From NCBI GenBank assembly GCA_905221065.1, contig CAJNBS010000027.1, positions 1 to 12,980 of the forward strand: a DNA stretch of 12,980 nt, given 5' to 3'. The position numbers were made by a program, and so were the translations under genes. Source of the stretch: a bacterium (GTDB taxonomy: Bacteria > Bacillota > Bacilli > Lactobacillales > Streptococcaceae). Positions within the stretch are counted from its first letter, which is position 1; each line of letters opens with the position of its first letter. Below the pieces are notes generated by a model. That model did no database searches. It was given only the letters and a program-made list of their open reading frames with translations, and was not told the origin of the DNA. Positions 1 through 6,187 of this stretch are shown here, in pieces.

Positions 1-76
1 TGGGACTTTTTTTCTACAACAAAATAGGCTCCATAATATCTACAGGGGATTTACCCACTACAAATATTATAGAGCC
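1..76 (-). mobile_element. Outer end of an insertion sequence, probably ISL3 family
   Basis: Positions 27-76 form an imperfect inverted repeat: GGCTCCATAATAT at the left is mirrored by ATATTATAGAGCC at the right, with a spacer containing GGGGATTTACCC. Read on the minus strand, the outer border is GGCTCTATAATATTTGTAG, and ISL3-family ends commonly begin GGCTCT. I recall very similar DNA upstream of ISL3-type transposases in pneumococcus and S. mitis, so the element probably continues to the left of the window with its terminus at 76. No transposase codons are visible here. Family assignment is from memory and not certain. Confidence 0.5.
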
Positions 77-168
77 CATAATATTATGCGTTTTATTATT
101 GAAAAATTTGGGCAATCATCAGATAAAATTGAGACTATATCGAGTATATAAATGTTTGTATAATCAAT
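77..168. other. Non-coding AT-rich spacer
   Basis: This lies between the IS end and the stop codon of the SAP-domain gene. It starts with the perfect 12-bp palindrome CATAATATTATG (77-88). Bases 81-94 are the exact reverse complement of bases 12827-12840 near the other end of the window. No ORF, terminator with a clear T-tract, or known repeat is recognised. Confidence 0.5.
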
Positions 169-1167
169 TTATTCAAAATCGTCAAGTTCTAAATGATTTA
201 AAGGACTATAACATTCATATTTCTTTAAGTAATTGTTTATTTCTTCAGCAGTAGAACAAGGTAAATTAACTCTTAAATAGTCAATATCTTCTTTAGATAA
301 AAAATGATTTGCATTCAAAATTGAGAAGCGAAATAATGCTTCATCAAAAGCAAAATCATAATCGTCATCAGATAATGATTCCATTAATGTTTGAATATGT
401 TTTAGTGAGTAGTCAGGTATCGAATCGGGATAATATACTGGATAATCAGTGGCTGAAAAATTGTTTTCTAATCCTGAACTAGTAATTATCAAAGATTCTA
501 TGTAATATATTAAAGAATGTTTAATATTACCTTCTTGTTCCAAATGTCTTCCTTGAGCCTTTCGTGTGTTAGATAAACATCCAAAATCTCCTGATACAGT
601 ATTCCTATGAGCTTGTTTATTTAAAAGACTCCATTTTATATCACCAAAAGTTGCTTTAAAAGAGATATTATTTTTTTCTTTACAATAATCTTCCATAGTT
701 ATGTCTTTATCATAGTATGCTTTGATATAGTTACTATGTTCGATAATAAGATTTTGTGCTTCTTTTGTTAGTTTAAATTCGAACGGAATATCTAATTTGT
801 CAACGTTGATATTATTAATTATTCTTGTAATTAATTCTGCTTTTTTTCCAGAAGTAGGTAAATTATGTTTAGATAATATAGTTTTTAATTCTACTACTTT
901 AAGATATGATAAAGTCTTATTTTTAGTGAAGTATCCTAATTTGTATAATTGATTGTGTGTAGATTCAGGGTCAATTTGAAGAGAGTATTTAAAATATCTT
1001 GGGAAATTATAATTTCTCCCTGTTTTTTGAGTCCAATCTATGAGTATGAGTTGCCCAGGAGTAAGGCCGCACTCTAATTTGTTTAGGTAAAAATTGTTAC
1101 AATCAGAATTTGTGTCTCTATTATGATTATTTTGTTTTAAATTAAATAGTTTGCTAAAAAAATTCAT
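169..1167 (-). CDS. SAP-domain protein of unknown function
   Basis: A 332-residue protein. Residues about 86-120 match the SAP fold (a short helix-turn-helix DNA/RNA-binding motif): LKVVELKTILSKHNLPTSG, followed by KKAELITRI. Before it, residues 35-80 (LTPGQLILIDW, then FPRYFKYSLQIDP and a YKLGYF turn) look like a compact accompanying helical module. Residues 176-230, with KWSLLN, a G-L-S-N-R pattern and LEQEGNIKHSLIYYIESL, resemble a TPR-like helical pair. There are no membrane segments and no signal peptide. The gene is visibly more AT-rich than its neighbours and lies between an IS end and a housekeeping operon, suggesting acquired DNA. The ATG at 1167 has no good Shine-Dalgarno. There is only a 42-nt gap after the HAD gene and no terminator between them, so read-through expression is possible. 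A nucleic-acid-binding role is inferred from SAP alone; no enzymatic motif is seen. Confidence 0.75.
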   Translation of the reverse strand: MNFFSKLFNLKQNNHNRDTNSDCNNFYLNKLECGLTPGQLILIDWTQKTGRNYNFPRYFKYSLQIDPESTHNQLYKLGYFTKNKTLSYLKVVELKTILSKHNLPTSGKKAELITRIINNINVDKLDIPFEFKLTKEAQNLIIEHSNYIKAYYDKDITMEDYCKEKNNISFKATFGDIKWSLLNKQAHRNTVSGDFGCLSNTRKAQGRHLEQEGNIKHSLIYYIESLIITSSGLENNFSATDYPVYYPDSIPDYSLKHIQTLMESLSDDDYDFAFDEALFRFSILNANHFLSKEDIDYLRVNLPCSTAEEINNYLKKYECYSPLNHLELDDFE

Positions 1168-1209
1168 TGGATTTTATTGCTAATCAATTCTTATTGAAAA
1201 ATGATACTT

Positions 1210-2016
1210 TTACAGTACCCACGTACGGATGGCATGGGCAACGCCGGATTCATCATTTGTTTTAGTGATGTATTTGGCGATTTTTTTGATTTCTGGATTT
1301 CCATTTTCCATGACAACGGGGTTCCCAACGACTTCCAGCATGGCACGGTCATTTTCTTCGTCACCGATCGCCATGGTTTCATCTTTGGTTAATCCTAGTT
1401 TTTCAGCTAGGTGAGTGATAGCTGAACCCTTGTCTACATTCTTTTTAAGGAGTTCGAGGTAGAAAGGAGCAGATTTGTTGATGGAGTAGCGTTCGTAAAA
1501 TTCGGCTGGAATTTTTTCAATGGCAGCATCGAGAATTTCTGGTTCATCGATGAACATACATTTGACGATTTCCTTGTCAGCCATTTCTTCAGGGGTGCGG
1601 TAGAAGATGGGCATGCTGACGAGGGTTGATTCGTGCACTGTGTATTTTCCGATATTGCGATTGGCAGTGTAGATACCGTCCTTGGTAATGGCGTGCATGT
1701 GGACACCGAGCTTGCGACTGAGGAATTCCATATCTAGATAATCCTCATAGGTCAAGGATTCGCTGATAATCTCATGCCCAGTAGCAGTCTCTTGGACAAG
1801 GGCACCGTTGAAGGTTACAACGTAGTCGCCCTCGTCTCTCAACTGCAAGTCGTCCAGAAGTTTGGCAACACCTGCAATAGGGCGGCCAGTTGCAATCACG
1901 ACTTTGACACCAGCTTTTTTGGCATCTTGAATGGCAGAAAAGACTTCAGGAGTGATTTCCTTTTGGCTGTTGACAAGGGTCCCGTCAATATCGACGGCGA
2001 TTAGTTTAATACTCAT
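1210..2016 (-). CDS. Cof-type HAD-superfamily phosphatase
   Basis: A 268-residue cytosolic HAD hydrolase of the Cof/YidA type (class IIB cap), which dephosphorylates small metabolites such as sugar phosphates or flavin/pyridoxal phosphates. All four motifs are present: DIDGT with nucleophile Asp9 and acid/base Asp11; IATGRP with Thr43; Lys196 in a VDKGSA context; and AIGDEENDRAML with the metal-binding acidic residues around 219-223. Length matches the family norm. The start is supported by AGAGGAA just upstream, which overlaps the end of the preceding HD gene; the genes are 12 nt apart, so they are probably one transcript. The true substrate cannot be read from the sequence. An FMN or PLP phosphatase role would be attractive given other genes in the window, but that is speculation. 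Confidence 0.9.
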   Translation of the reverse strand: MSIKLIAVDIDGTLVNSQKEITPEVFSAIQDAKKAGVKVVIATGRPIAGVAKLLDDLQLRDEGDYVVTFNGALVQETATGHEIISESLTYEDYLDMEFLSRKLGVHMHAITKDGIYTANRNIGKYTVHESTLVSMPIFYRTPEEMADKEIVKCMFIDEPEILDAAIEKIPAEFYERYSINKSAPFYLELLKKNVDKGSAITHLAEKLGLTKDETMAIGDEENDRAMLEVVGNPVVMENGNPEIKKIAKYITKTNDESGVAHAIRTWVL

Positions 2017-2028
2017 AAAATTCCTCTT

Positions 2029-3333
2029 CTAGTTTTTATTTGGGGTAAAATGATCGTTCTTAATCAAGTGTAAAAATTGCTGGGTAATGCTTGCGAAGAT
2101 GCTGTTTTGGTCCAACATTTCTTTCGGAAAATAAAAGCGATTATCTCCGTGGCGACTGCCAGCAAGGGATTGGACGATAGGAGACAGGCTAGAGAGTTCG
2201 GCAAGTTCTCCATTTTTTTGTAAAATCTCAATCTGTGTCCGTGGATTTTCAGATTCGGGACGATAGATATCATAAGGAAGGTCAAAGTTCTTATGAATGG
2301 CAGTGTAGTAGTTGGGATCAAAGCCGATGTCTTCAACCAATTTTCTCATGCTAGCGAGTTGGTCTTGGTCTTCTTGTGAAAAGGTAATGGATTTAAAGAC
2401 CTTGCGGTTGACAAAGCGTTGCGACAAGTCTGCAAGAATCTTGTCAGGACTGGTCATCCAGAGCTGGAAGTAAGTATTCATCACACCATCATCCAGAGCC
2501 AGATAGTCAGACAAGGTCACATTTTTTTCAAAGAAAGGCAGGAGGTGTGGAGAAGTTCGTGCAAAGAAATCCTTGTCCTCAGGGTAGAGTTCCTTAGCGC
2601 GCTTGAGAAGATTCTGTAGGAGAACTTCCATAGCGCGTGTTGCTGGGTGGAAATAAACCTGCATATACATCTGGTAGCGACTGAGGACATAGTCCTCGAT
2701 AGCATGCATGCCATTGCGCTGAAAGGCAATCCCATTTTCGACAGGACGAATGACTCGAAGAATGCGAGTCAGGTCAAATTCCCCATAAGATGCTCCTGTA
2801 AAATAGGAGTCGCGCAAGAGATAGTCCATGCGGTCTGCGTCAATCTGACTAGAAATGAGTTGCACGACCTGCTTATTAGGGTAGGTGTGATCAATGACAC
2901 TAGCCACTTTTTCAGGAAAGTCAGGCGCCACTTGTAGCAGGACTTGGTGAATCTCTGTCTCAGGACTTTGAATAATCTCCTGAGTGATGGCCTCATGATC
3001 GGTATCAAAGAGATTTTCAAAAGTATGGGAGTAGGCACCATGCCCAAGGTCATGTAGGAGCGCAGCGGTCATGGTGAGGAGTGATTCAGCAGGATTCCAT
3101 TCCTCAGTATATTTTTCTTCAAAAATCTCCGTGATGCGTCGAGCAATCTCATAGACTCCTAGACAGTGAGAGAAGCGACTGTGTTCTCCACCGTGGAAGG
3201 TATAACTGGAAGTCCCCAGTTGCTTGATACGGCGCAAGCGTTGAAATTCTTTTGTATTGATCAAGTCGTAGATGATTTGATTATTGACATGGATGTAGTT
3301 GTGAACTGGGTCACGGAATACTTTTTCGTTCAT
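2029..3333 (-). CDS. HD-domain deoxynucleoside triphosphate triphosphohydrolase-like protein (YwfO/EF1143 type)
   Basis: A 434-residue HD-superfamily phosphohydrolase. The metal-binding set is visible: His51 in GEHSRFSH, His94-Asp95 in LLHDLGHGAYSH, and Asp165 in the SQIDADRMDYLLRD segment. The N-terminal EKVFRDPVHNYIHV and RRIKQLGTSSYTFHG segments are diagnostic of the group that includes Enterococcus faecalis EF1143, a dGTP-activated dNTPase related to SAMHD1. The likely role is control of dNTP pools by hydrolysing dNTPs to deoxynucleoside plus triphosphate. It is first in a two-gene operon with the downstream HAD phosphatase. It has no usable Shine-Dalgarno; a TATAAT box lies only 6 nt before the ATG, so the mRNA is predicted to be leaderless. 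EF1143 has a longer N-terminus, but the conserved block starts right at this ATG. Biochemical activity is inferred from family membership. Confidence 0.9.
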   Translation of the reverse strand: MNEKVFRDPVHNYIHVNNQIIYDLINTKEFQRLRRIKQLGTSSYTFHGGEHSRFSHCLGVYEIARRITEIFEEKYTEEWNPAESLLTMTAALLHDLGHGAYSHTFENLFDTDHEAITQEIIQSPETEIHQVLLQVAPDFPEKVASVIDHTYPNKQVVQLISSQIDADRMDYLLRDSYFTGASYGEFDLTRILRVIRPVENGIAFQRNGMHAIEDYVLSRYQMYMQVYFHPATRAMEVLLQNLLKRAKELYPEDKDFFARTSPHLLPFFEKNVTLSDYLALDDGVMNTYFQLWMTSPDKILADLSQRFVNRKVFKSITFSQEDQDQLASMRKLVEDIGFDPNYYTAIHKNFDLPYDIYRPESENPRTQIEILQKNGELAELSSLSPIVQSLAGSRHGDNRFYFPKEMLDQNSIFASITQQFLHLIKNDHFTPNKN

Positions 3334-3339
3334 ATGACT

Positions 3340-3369
3340 ATTATAGCAAAATCCTGCTCTTTTTGGTAA
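3340..3369 (-). promoter_or_regulatory. Promoter of the HD-HAD operon (leaderless)
   Basis: On the minus strand a perfect TATAAT lies at 3345-3340, with a weak -35 TTACCA at 3369-3364 (18-nt spacer). Transcription should begin at about 3333-3334, at the A of the ATG itself. The -35 overlaps the extended -10 of the divergent DUF1934 promoter, so the two may compete for polymerase. Confidence 0.6.
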
Positions 3370-3372
3370 AAT
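3364..3372 (+). promoter_or_regulatory. Extended -10 promoter of the DUF1934 gene
   Basis: The sequence TGGTAAAAT gives the TGn extension plus a TAAAAT -10 box (3367-3372). No good -35 is seen. The expected start near 3379 leaves a leader of about 26 nt containing the AGAGGA ribosome site at 3393-3398. Confidence 0.5.
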
Positions 3373-3404
3373 AGTAGGACAAGAGACAAGAAAGAGGACT
3401 TGAT

Positions 3405-3782
3405 GTGAAGATTCGGATGCGAAATACGATTCAGTTTGATGAGCAGTTGGAAGTAATTGACCAGCTTTATGACGTTAAAGTGCATGAGAAGGGAGATTAT
3501 AGCTATTTGCTTTTCTACAATGAGGAAAAAGAAAAAGTAGTGATTAAATTTCATAGTCAAGAACTGGTGATGACCCGTTTTTCCAATCCGAAAACCATTA
3601 TGCGCTTTCTAAAGGATAGTGATAGTTTAGCCTATATTCCTACACCTATGGGCATGCAGGAGTTTATCATCCAAACAAATCGTTATCAAGTGGATGGACA
3701 AAAGATCTATTTAGACTATCAACTACAAAATCAAGAGGGACACCCCTTTGCCAGCTATCAATTGGAAATTACTTGGGGCTAG
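3405..3782 (+). CDS. DUF1934 family protein (YwiB-like)
   Basis: A 125-residue soluble protein resembling the DUF1934/YwiB family, a small calycin-like beta-barrel of unknown function common in Firmicutes. The sequence alternates beta-strand-like hydrophobics (YSYLLFYNEE, KVVIKF, YQVDGQKIYLDYQL), with the conserved MTRF segment near residues 56-59 and a final YQLEITWG. The start is GTG at 3405, 6 nt after AGAGGA. The only nearby ATG (3403) is followed at once by TGA and overlaps the GTG; an in-frame ATG at 3417 has no ribosome site. It stands between the divergent HD operon and the SRP operon and is probably a single-gene unit that may read into ylxM. Family assignment rests on general resemblance; biological role unknown. 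Confidence 0.75.
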   Translation: MKIRMRNTIQFDEQLEVIDQLYDVKVHEKGDYSYLLFYNEEKEKVVIKFHSQELVMTRFSNPKTIMRFLKDSDSLAYIPTPMGMQEFIIQTNRYQVDGQKIYLDYQLQNQEGHPFASYQLEITWG

Positions 3783-3857
3783 TCTCTTGTCTTTTTCAAA
3801 TTTAGCTAGCGATCTTCTCGGATTGGCTTTCTAGTGTGGTAGATTAGGCTAATTTTT

Positions 3858-3865
3858 GGTATAAT
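3858..3865 (+). promoter_or_regulatory. Extended -10 promoter of ylxM-ffh
   Basis: The core is TG at 3857-3858, one base, then a perfect TATAAT at 3860-3865. The -35 region is weak, which the TGn extension can offset. The expected start, 7 nt downstream, is at or one base before the ylxM ATG at 3873, so the transcript should be leaderless. No Shine-Dalgarno precedes ylxM. Confidence 0.65.
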
Positions 3866-3872
3866 AAAAGTT

Positions 3873-4205
3873 ATGGAAATCGAAAAAACCAATCGTATGA
3901 ATGCGCTCTTTGAATTTTATGCAGCGCTGTTGACAGATAAGCAAATGAATTATATCGAGCTCTACTACGCTGATGATTACAGTCTTGCTGAGATTGCTGA
4001 AGAGTTCGGTGTTAGTCGTCAGGCTGTCTATGACAATATCAAGCGAACAGAAAAGATTCTGGAAGATTATGAGATGAAGTTGCACATGTACTCGGACTAC
4101 ATTGTCCGCAGTCAGATTTTTGACCAGATTTTGGAGCGCTATCCCGAGGATGAGTTTCTGCAGGAGCAGATAGAAATTTTAACAAGCATTGATAATAGAG
4201 AATAA
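3873..4205 (+). CDS. ylxM: YlxM, putative DNA-binding protein of the SRP operon
   Basis: A 110-residue UPF0122/YlxM protein with a sigma-70 region 4-like helix-turn-helix: [20 protein letters not shown] leads into [19 protein letters not shown] (about residues 40-58). The rest is an acidic helical tail. It lies 11 nt upstream of ffh in the conserved ylxM-ffh arrangement. In streptococci YlxM is described as an SRP-associated accessory factor that modulates GTPase activity of the Ffh/scRNA complex; that role is from the literature, not from the sequence. The ATG directly follows the -10 box and there is no ribosome site, so translation probably initiates on a leaderless mRNA. Confidence 0.93.
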   Translation: MEIEKTNRMNALFEFYAALLTDKQMNYIELYYADDYSLAEIAEEFGVSRQAVYDNIKRTEKILEDYEMKLHMYSDYIVRSQIFDQILERYPEDEFLQEQIEILTSIDNRE

Positions 4206-4216
4206 GAGGAAGAAAC

Positions 4217-5788
4217 ATGGCATTTGAAAGTTTAACAGAACGTTTACAGAACGTCTTTAAAAATCTACGTAAAAAAGGAAAAATCTCAGAGGCTGATGTC
4301 CAAGAGGCAACCAAAGAGATACGCTTGGCCTTGCTTGAAGCCGACGTTGCCTTGCCTGTTGTAAAAGACTTTATCAAAAAAGTTCGTGAGCGTGCAATTG
4401 GACACGAAGTCATTGATACCCTCAATCCTGCTCAACAGATTATTAAAATCGTTGATGAGGAACTGACAGCTGTTTTAGGTTCTGATACGGCTGAGATTAT
4501 CAAGTCACCTAAGATTCCGACAATCATCATGATGGTTGGTTTGCAGGGGGCTGGTAAAACAACTTTTGCAGGTAAATTGGCCAACAAACTCAAGAAAGAA
4601 GAAAATGCTCGTCCTTTGATGATTGCGGCAGATATTTATCGTCCAGCTGCCATTGATCAGCTTAAAACCTTGGGGCAACAGATTGATGTGCCTGTATTCG
4701 CTCTTGGTACAGATGTTCCAGCTGTTGAGATTGTACGTCAAGGTTTGGAACAAGCCCAAGCCAATCACAACGACTATGTCTTGATTGATACGGCAGGTCG
4801 TTTGCAGATTGATGAGCTTTTGATGAATGAGCTTCGTGACGTGAAAGCATTGGCTCAACCAAATGAAATCCTGCTTGTCGTTGATGCCATGATTGGTCAG
4901 GAAGCGGCCAATGTTGCGCGTGAGTTCAATGCTCAGTTAGAAGTCACTGGGGTGATCCTTACCAAGATTGATGGGGATACTCGTGGTGGTGCGGCTCTAT
5001 CTGTTCGTCACATTACTGGAAAACCAATCAAGTTCACTGGTACAGGTGAAAAGATTACAGATATCGAAACATTCCACCCAGACCGTATGTCTAGCCGTAT
5101 CCTTGGCATGGGGGATATGCTCACTTTGATTGAGAAAGCTTCTCAAGAATACGATGAGCAAAAAGCCCTTGAAATGGCTGAAAAGATGCGTGAAAACACC
5201 TTTGATTTCAATGATTTCATCGATCAGTTGGATCAGGTGCAAAACATGGGGCCAATGGAAGACTTACTCAAGATGATTCCAGGTATGGCCAACAATCCAG
5301 CTCTACAAAATATGAAGGTGGATGAACGCCAGATTGCTCGCAAGCGTGCTATTGTGTCTTCTATGACACCTGAAGAGCGTGAAAATCCAGATTTGTTAAA
5401 TCCAAGCCGTCGCCGTCGTATCGCAGCTGGTTCTGGAAATACATTTGTCGAAGTCAATAAATTTATCAAGGACTTTAACCAGGCTAAACAGCTCATGCAA
5501 GGTGTTATGTCTGGTGATATGAACAAGATGATGAAGCAAATGGGAATCAATCCAAATAACCTTCCTAAAAATATGCCAAATATGGGAGGAATGGATATGT
5601 CTGCCCTTGAAGGAATGATGGGACAAGGTGGCATGCCTGACTTGTCAGCTCTCGGAGGAGCAGGAATGCCAGATATGAGCCAGATGTTTGGTGGCGGACT
5701 AAAAGGTAAAATCGGTGAATTTGCCATGAAACAGTCCATGAAACGCATGGCGAATAAAATGAAGAAAGCGAAGAAGAAACGTAAGTAA
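4217..5788 (+). CDS. ffh: Signal recognition particle protein Ffh (SRP54)
   Basis: A 523-residue SRP GTPase that binds the 4.5S/scRNA and delivers signal-peptide-bearing ribosomes to FtsY at the membrane. The N helical bundle (1-95) contains the usual DVALPVV turn. The G domain has the P-loop GLQGAGKTT (108-116), DTAGR (191-195), TKIDGDTRGG (249-258) and the FHPDRMSSRILGMGD closing region. The M domain starts near 320 and includes the RNA-binding SRRRRIAAGSG segment. The C-terminus is unusually Met/Gly-rich (MGGMDMSALEGMMGQGGM and a related repeat), typical of lactic-acid-bacterial Ffh and consistent with the flexible methionine-bristle surface, and ends in a basic KKAKKKRK tail. The start follows AGAGGAAGAAAC with good spacing. 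It is complete and ends just before a strong terminator. Confidence 0.98.
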   Translation: MAFESLTERLQNVFKNLRKKGKISEADVQEATKEIRLALLEADVALPVVKDFIKKVRERAIGHEVIDTLNPAQQIIKIVDEELTAVLGSDTAEIIKSPKIPTIIMMVGLQGAGKTTFAGKLANKLKKEENARPLMIAADIYRPAAIDQLKTLGQQIDVPVFALGTDVPAVEIVRQGLEQAQANHNDYVLIDTAGRLQIDELLMNELRDVKALAQPNEILLVVDAMIGQEAANVAREFNAQLEVTGVILTKIDGDTRGGAALSVRHITGKPIKFTGTGEKITDIETFHPDRMSSRILGMGDMLTLIEKASQEYDEQKALEMAEKMRENTFDFNDFIDQLDQVQNMGPMEDLLKMIPGMANNPALQNMKVDERQIARKRAIVSSMTPEERENPDLLNPSRRRRIAAGSGNTFVEVNKFIKDFNQAKQLMQGVMSGDMNKMMKQMGINPNNLPKNMPNMGGMDMSALEGMMGQGGMPDLSALGGAGMPDMSQMFGGGLKGKIGEFAMKQSMKRMANKMKKAKKKRK

Positions 5789-5794
5789 GACGAA

Positions 5795-5820
5795 GGAAGG
5801 CCGCAGGGCTTTCCTTTTTT
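5795..5820 (+). terminator. Rho-independent terminator of ylxM-ffh
   Basis: The stem GGAAGGCC/GGCTTTCC (one G-T pair) has a GCAG loop and is followed by TTTTTT, starting 7 nt after the ffh stop. Confidence 0.92.
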
Positions 5821-5846
5821 GGAAAGAATTTTTTATTTTAACATTT

Positions 5847-5876
5847 AAAAAATCCACTCAGTTGTCTGAGTGGATT
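5847..5876 (-). terminator. Terminator of the (now broken) permease gene
   Basis: An 11-bp stem (AATCCACTCAG with its complement) and a 4-nt loop are followed on the minus strand by six Ts (the A-run at 5847-5852). It lies just downstream of the permease remnant's stop codon and has outlived the gene. It still protects against convergent transcription toward ffh. Confidence 0.88.
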
Positions 5877-5892
5877 AGGTGTGTTTAGACTC

Positions 5893-6153
5893 TTAATCTT
5901 TATTTTCGTATGGTAAGATCAAGTTCAAGATGATTCCTGTCATGGCTGATAGGGCAGTTCCTGAAAGAGTAACTGGACCAAGTTTAAGGATAGCTCCTCC
6001 AAGTCCAAGAACCAACATAGCACTTGCGATGATGAGATTACGCATTTGAGCGAAATCAACACGTTCTTTAATCAAGACCTTCAAACCGTTGCTTGCGATA
6101 ATACCATAGAGAAGCATAGACATACCATCAAATACAGTTGATAAAGAGTCACT
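5893..6153 (-). pseudogene. C-terminal remnant of a uracil/xanthine permease (NCS2 family)
   Basis: About 87 codons with no start, matching the end of UraA/PyrP-type nucleobase permeases: GMSMLLYGIIASNGLKVLI, then RVDFAQMRNLIIASAMLVLG, a LTLSGTAL-like strand (here VTLSGTALSAMTGIILNLIL) and a short polar tail. Full-length family members have roughly 400-430 residues and 14 membrane segments, so only the last two or three segments remain. Upstream of about 6154 the similarity stops at the terminator of the flavin operon. The open frame runs further upstream only by chance, through that hairpin and in an alternate frame of the neighbouring reductase. The gene normally follows ffh in pneumococcus, as I recall. 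There is no promoter or ribosome site; not functional. Confidence 0.85.
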
Positions 6154-6154
6154 T

Positions 6155-6177
6155 AAAAAGGAACCAAAATGGTTCCT
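6155..6177 (-). terminator. Terminator of the apbE-FMN reductase operon
   Basis: On the minus strand the perfect 8-bp stem AGGAACCA/TGGTTCCT with a TTT loop is followed by TTTT, 10 nt after the reductase stop codon. It sits exactly at the boundary with the permease remnant. Confidence 0.85.
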
Positions 6178-6187
6178 AAAACTATTA

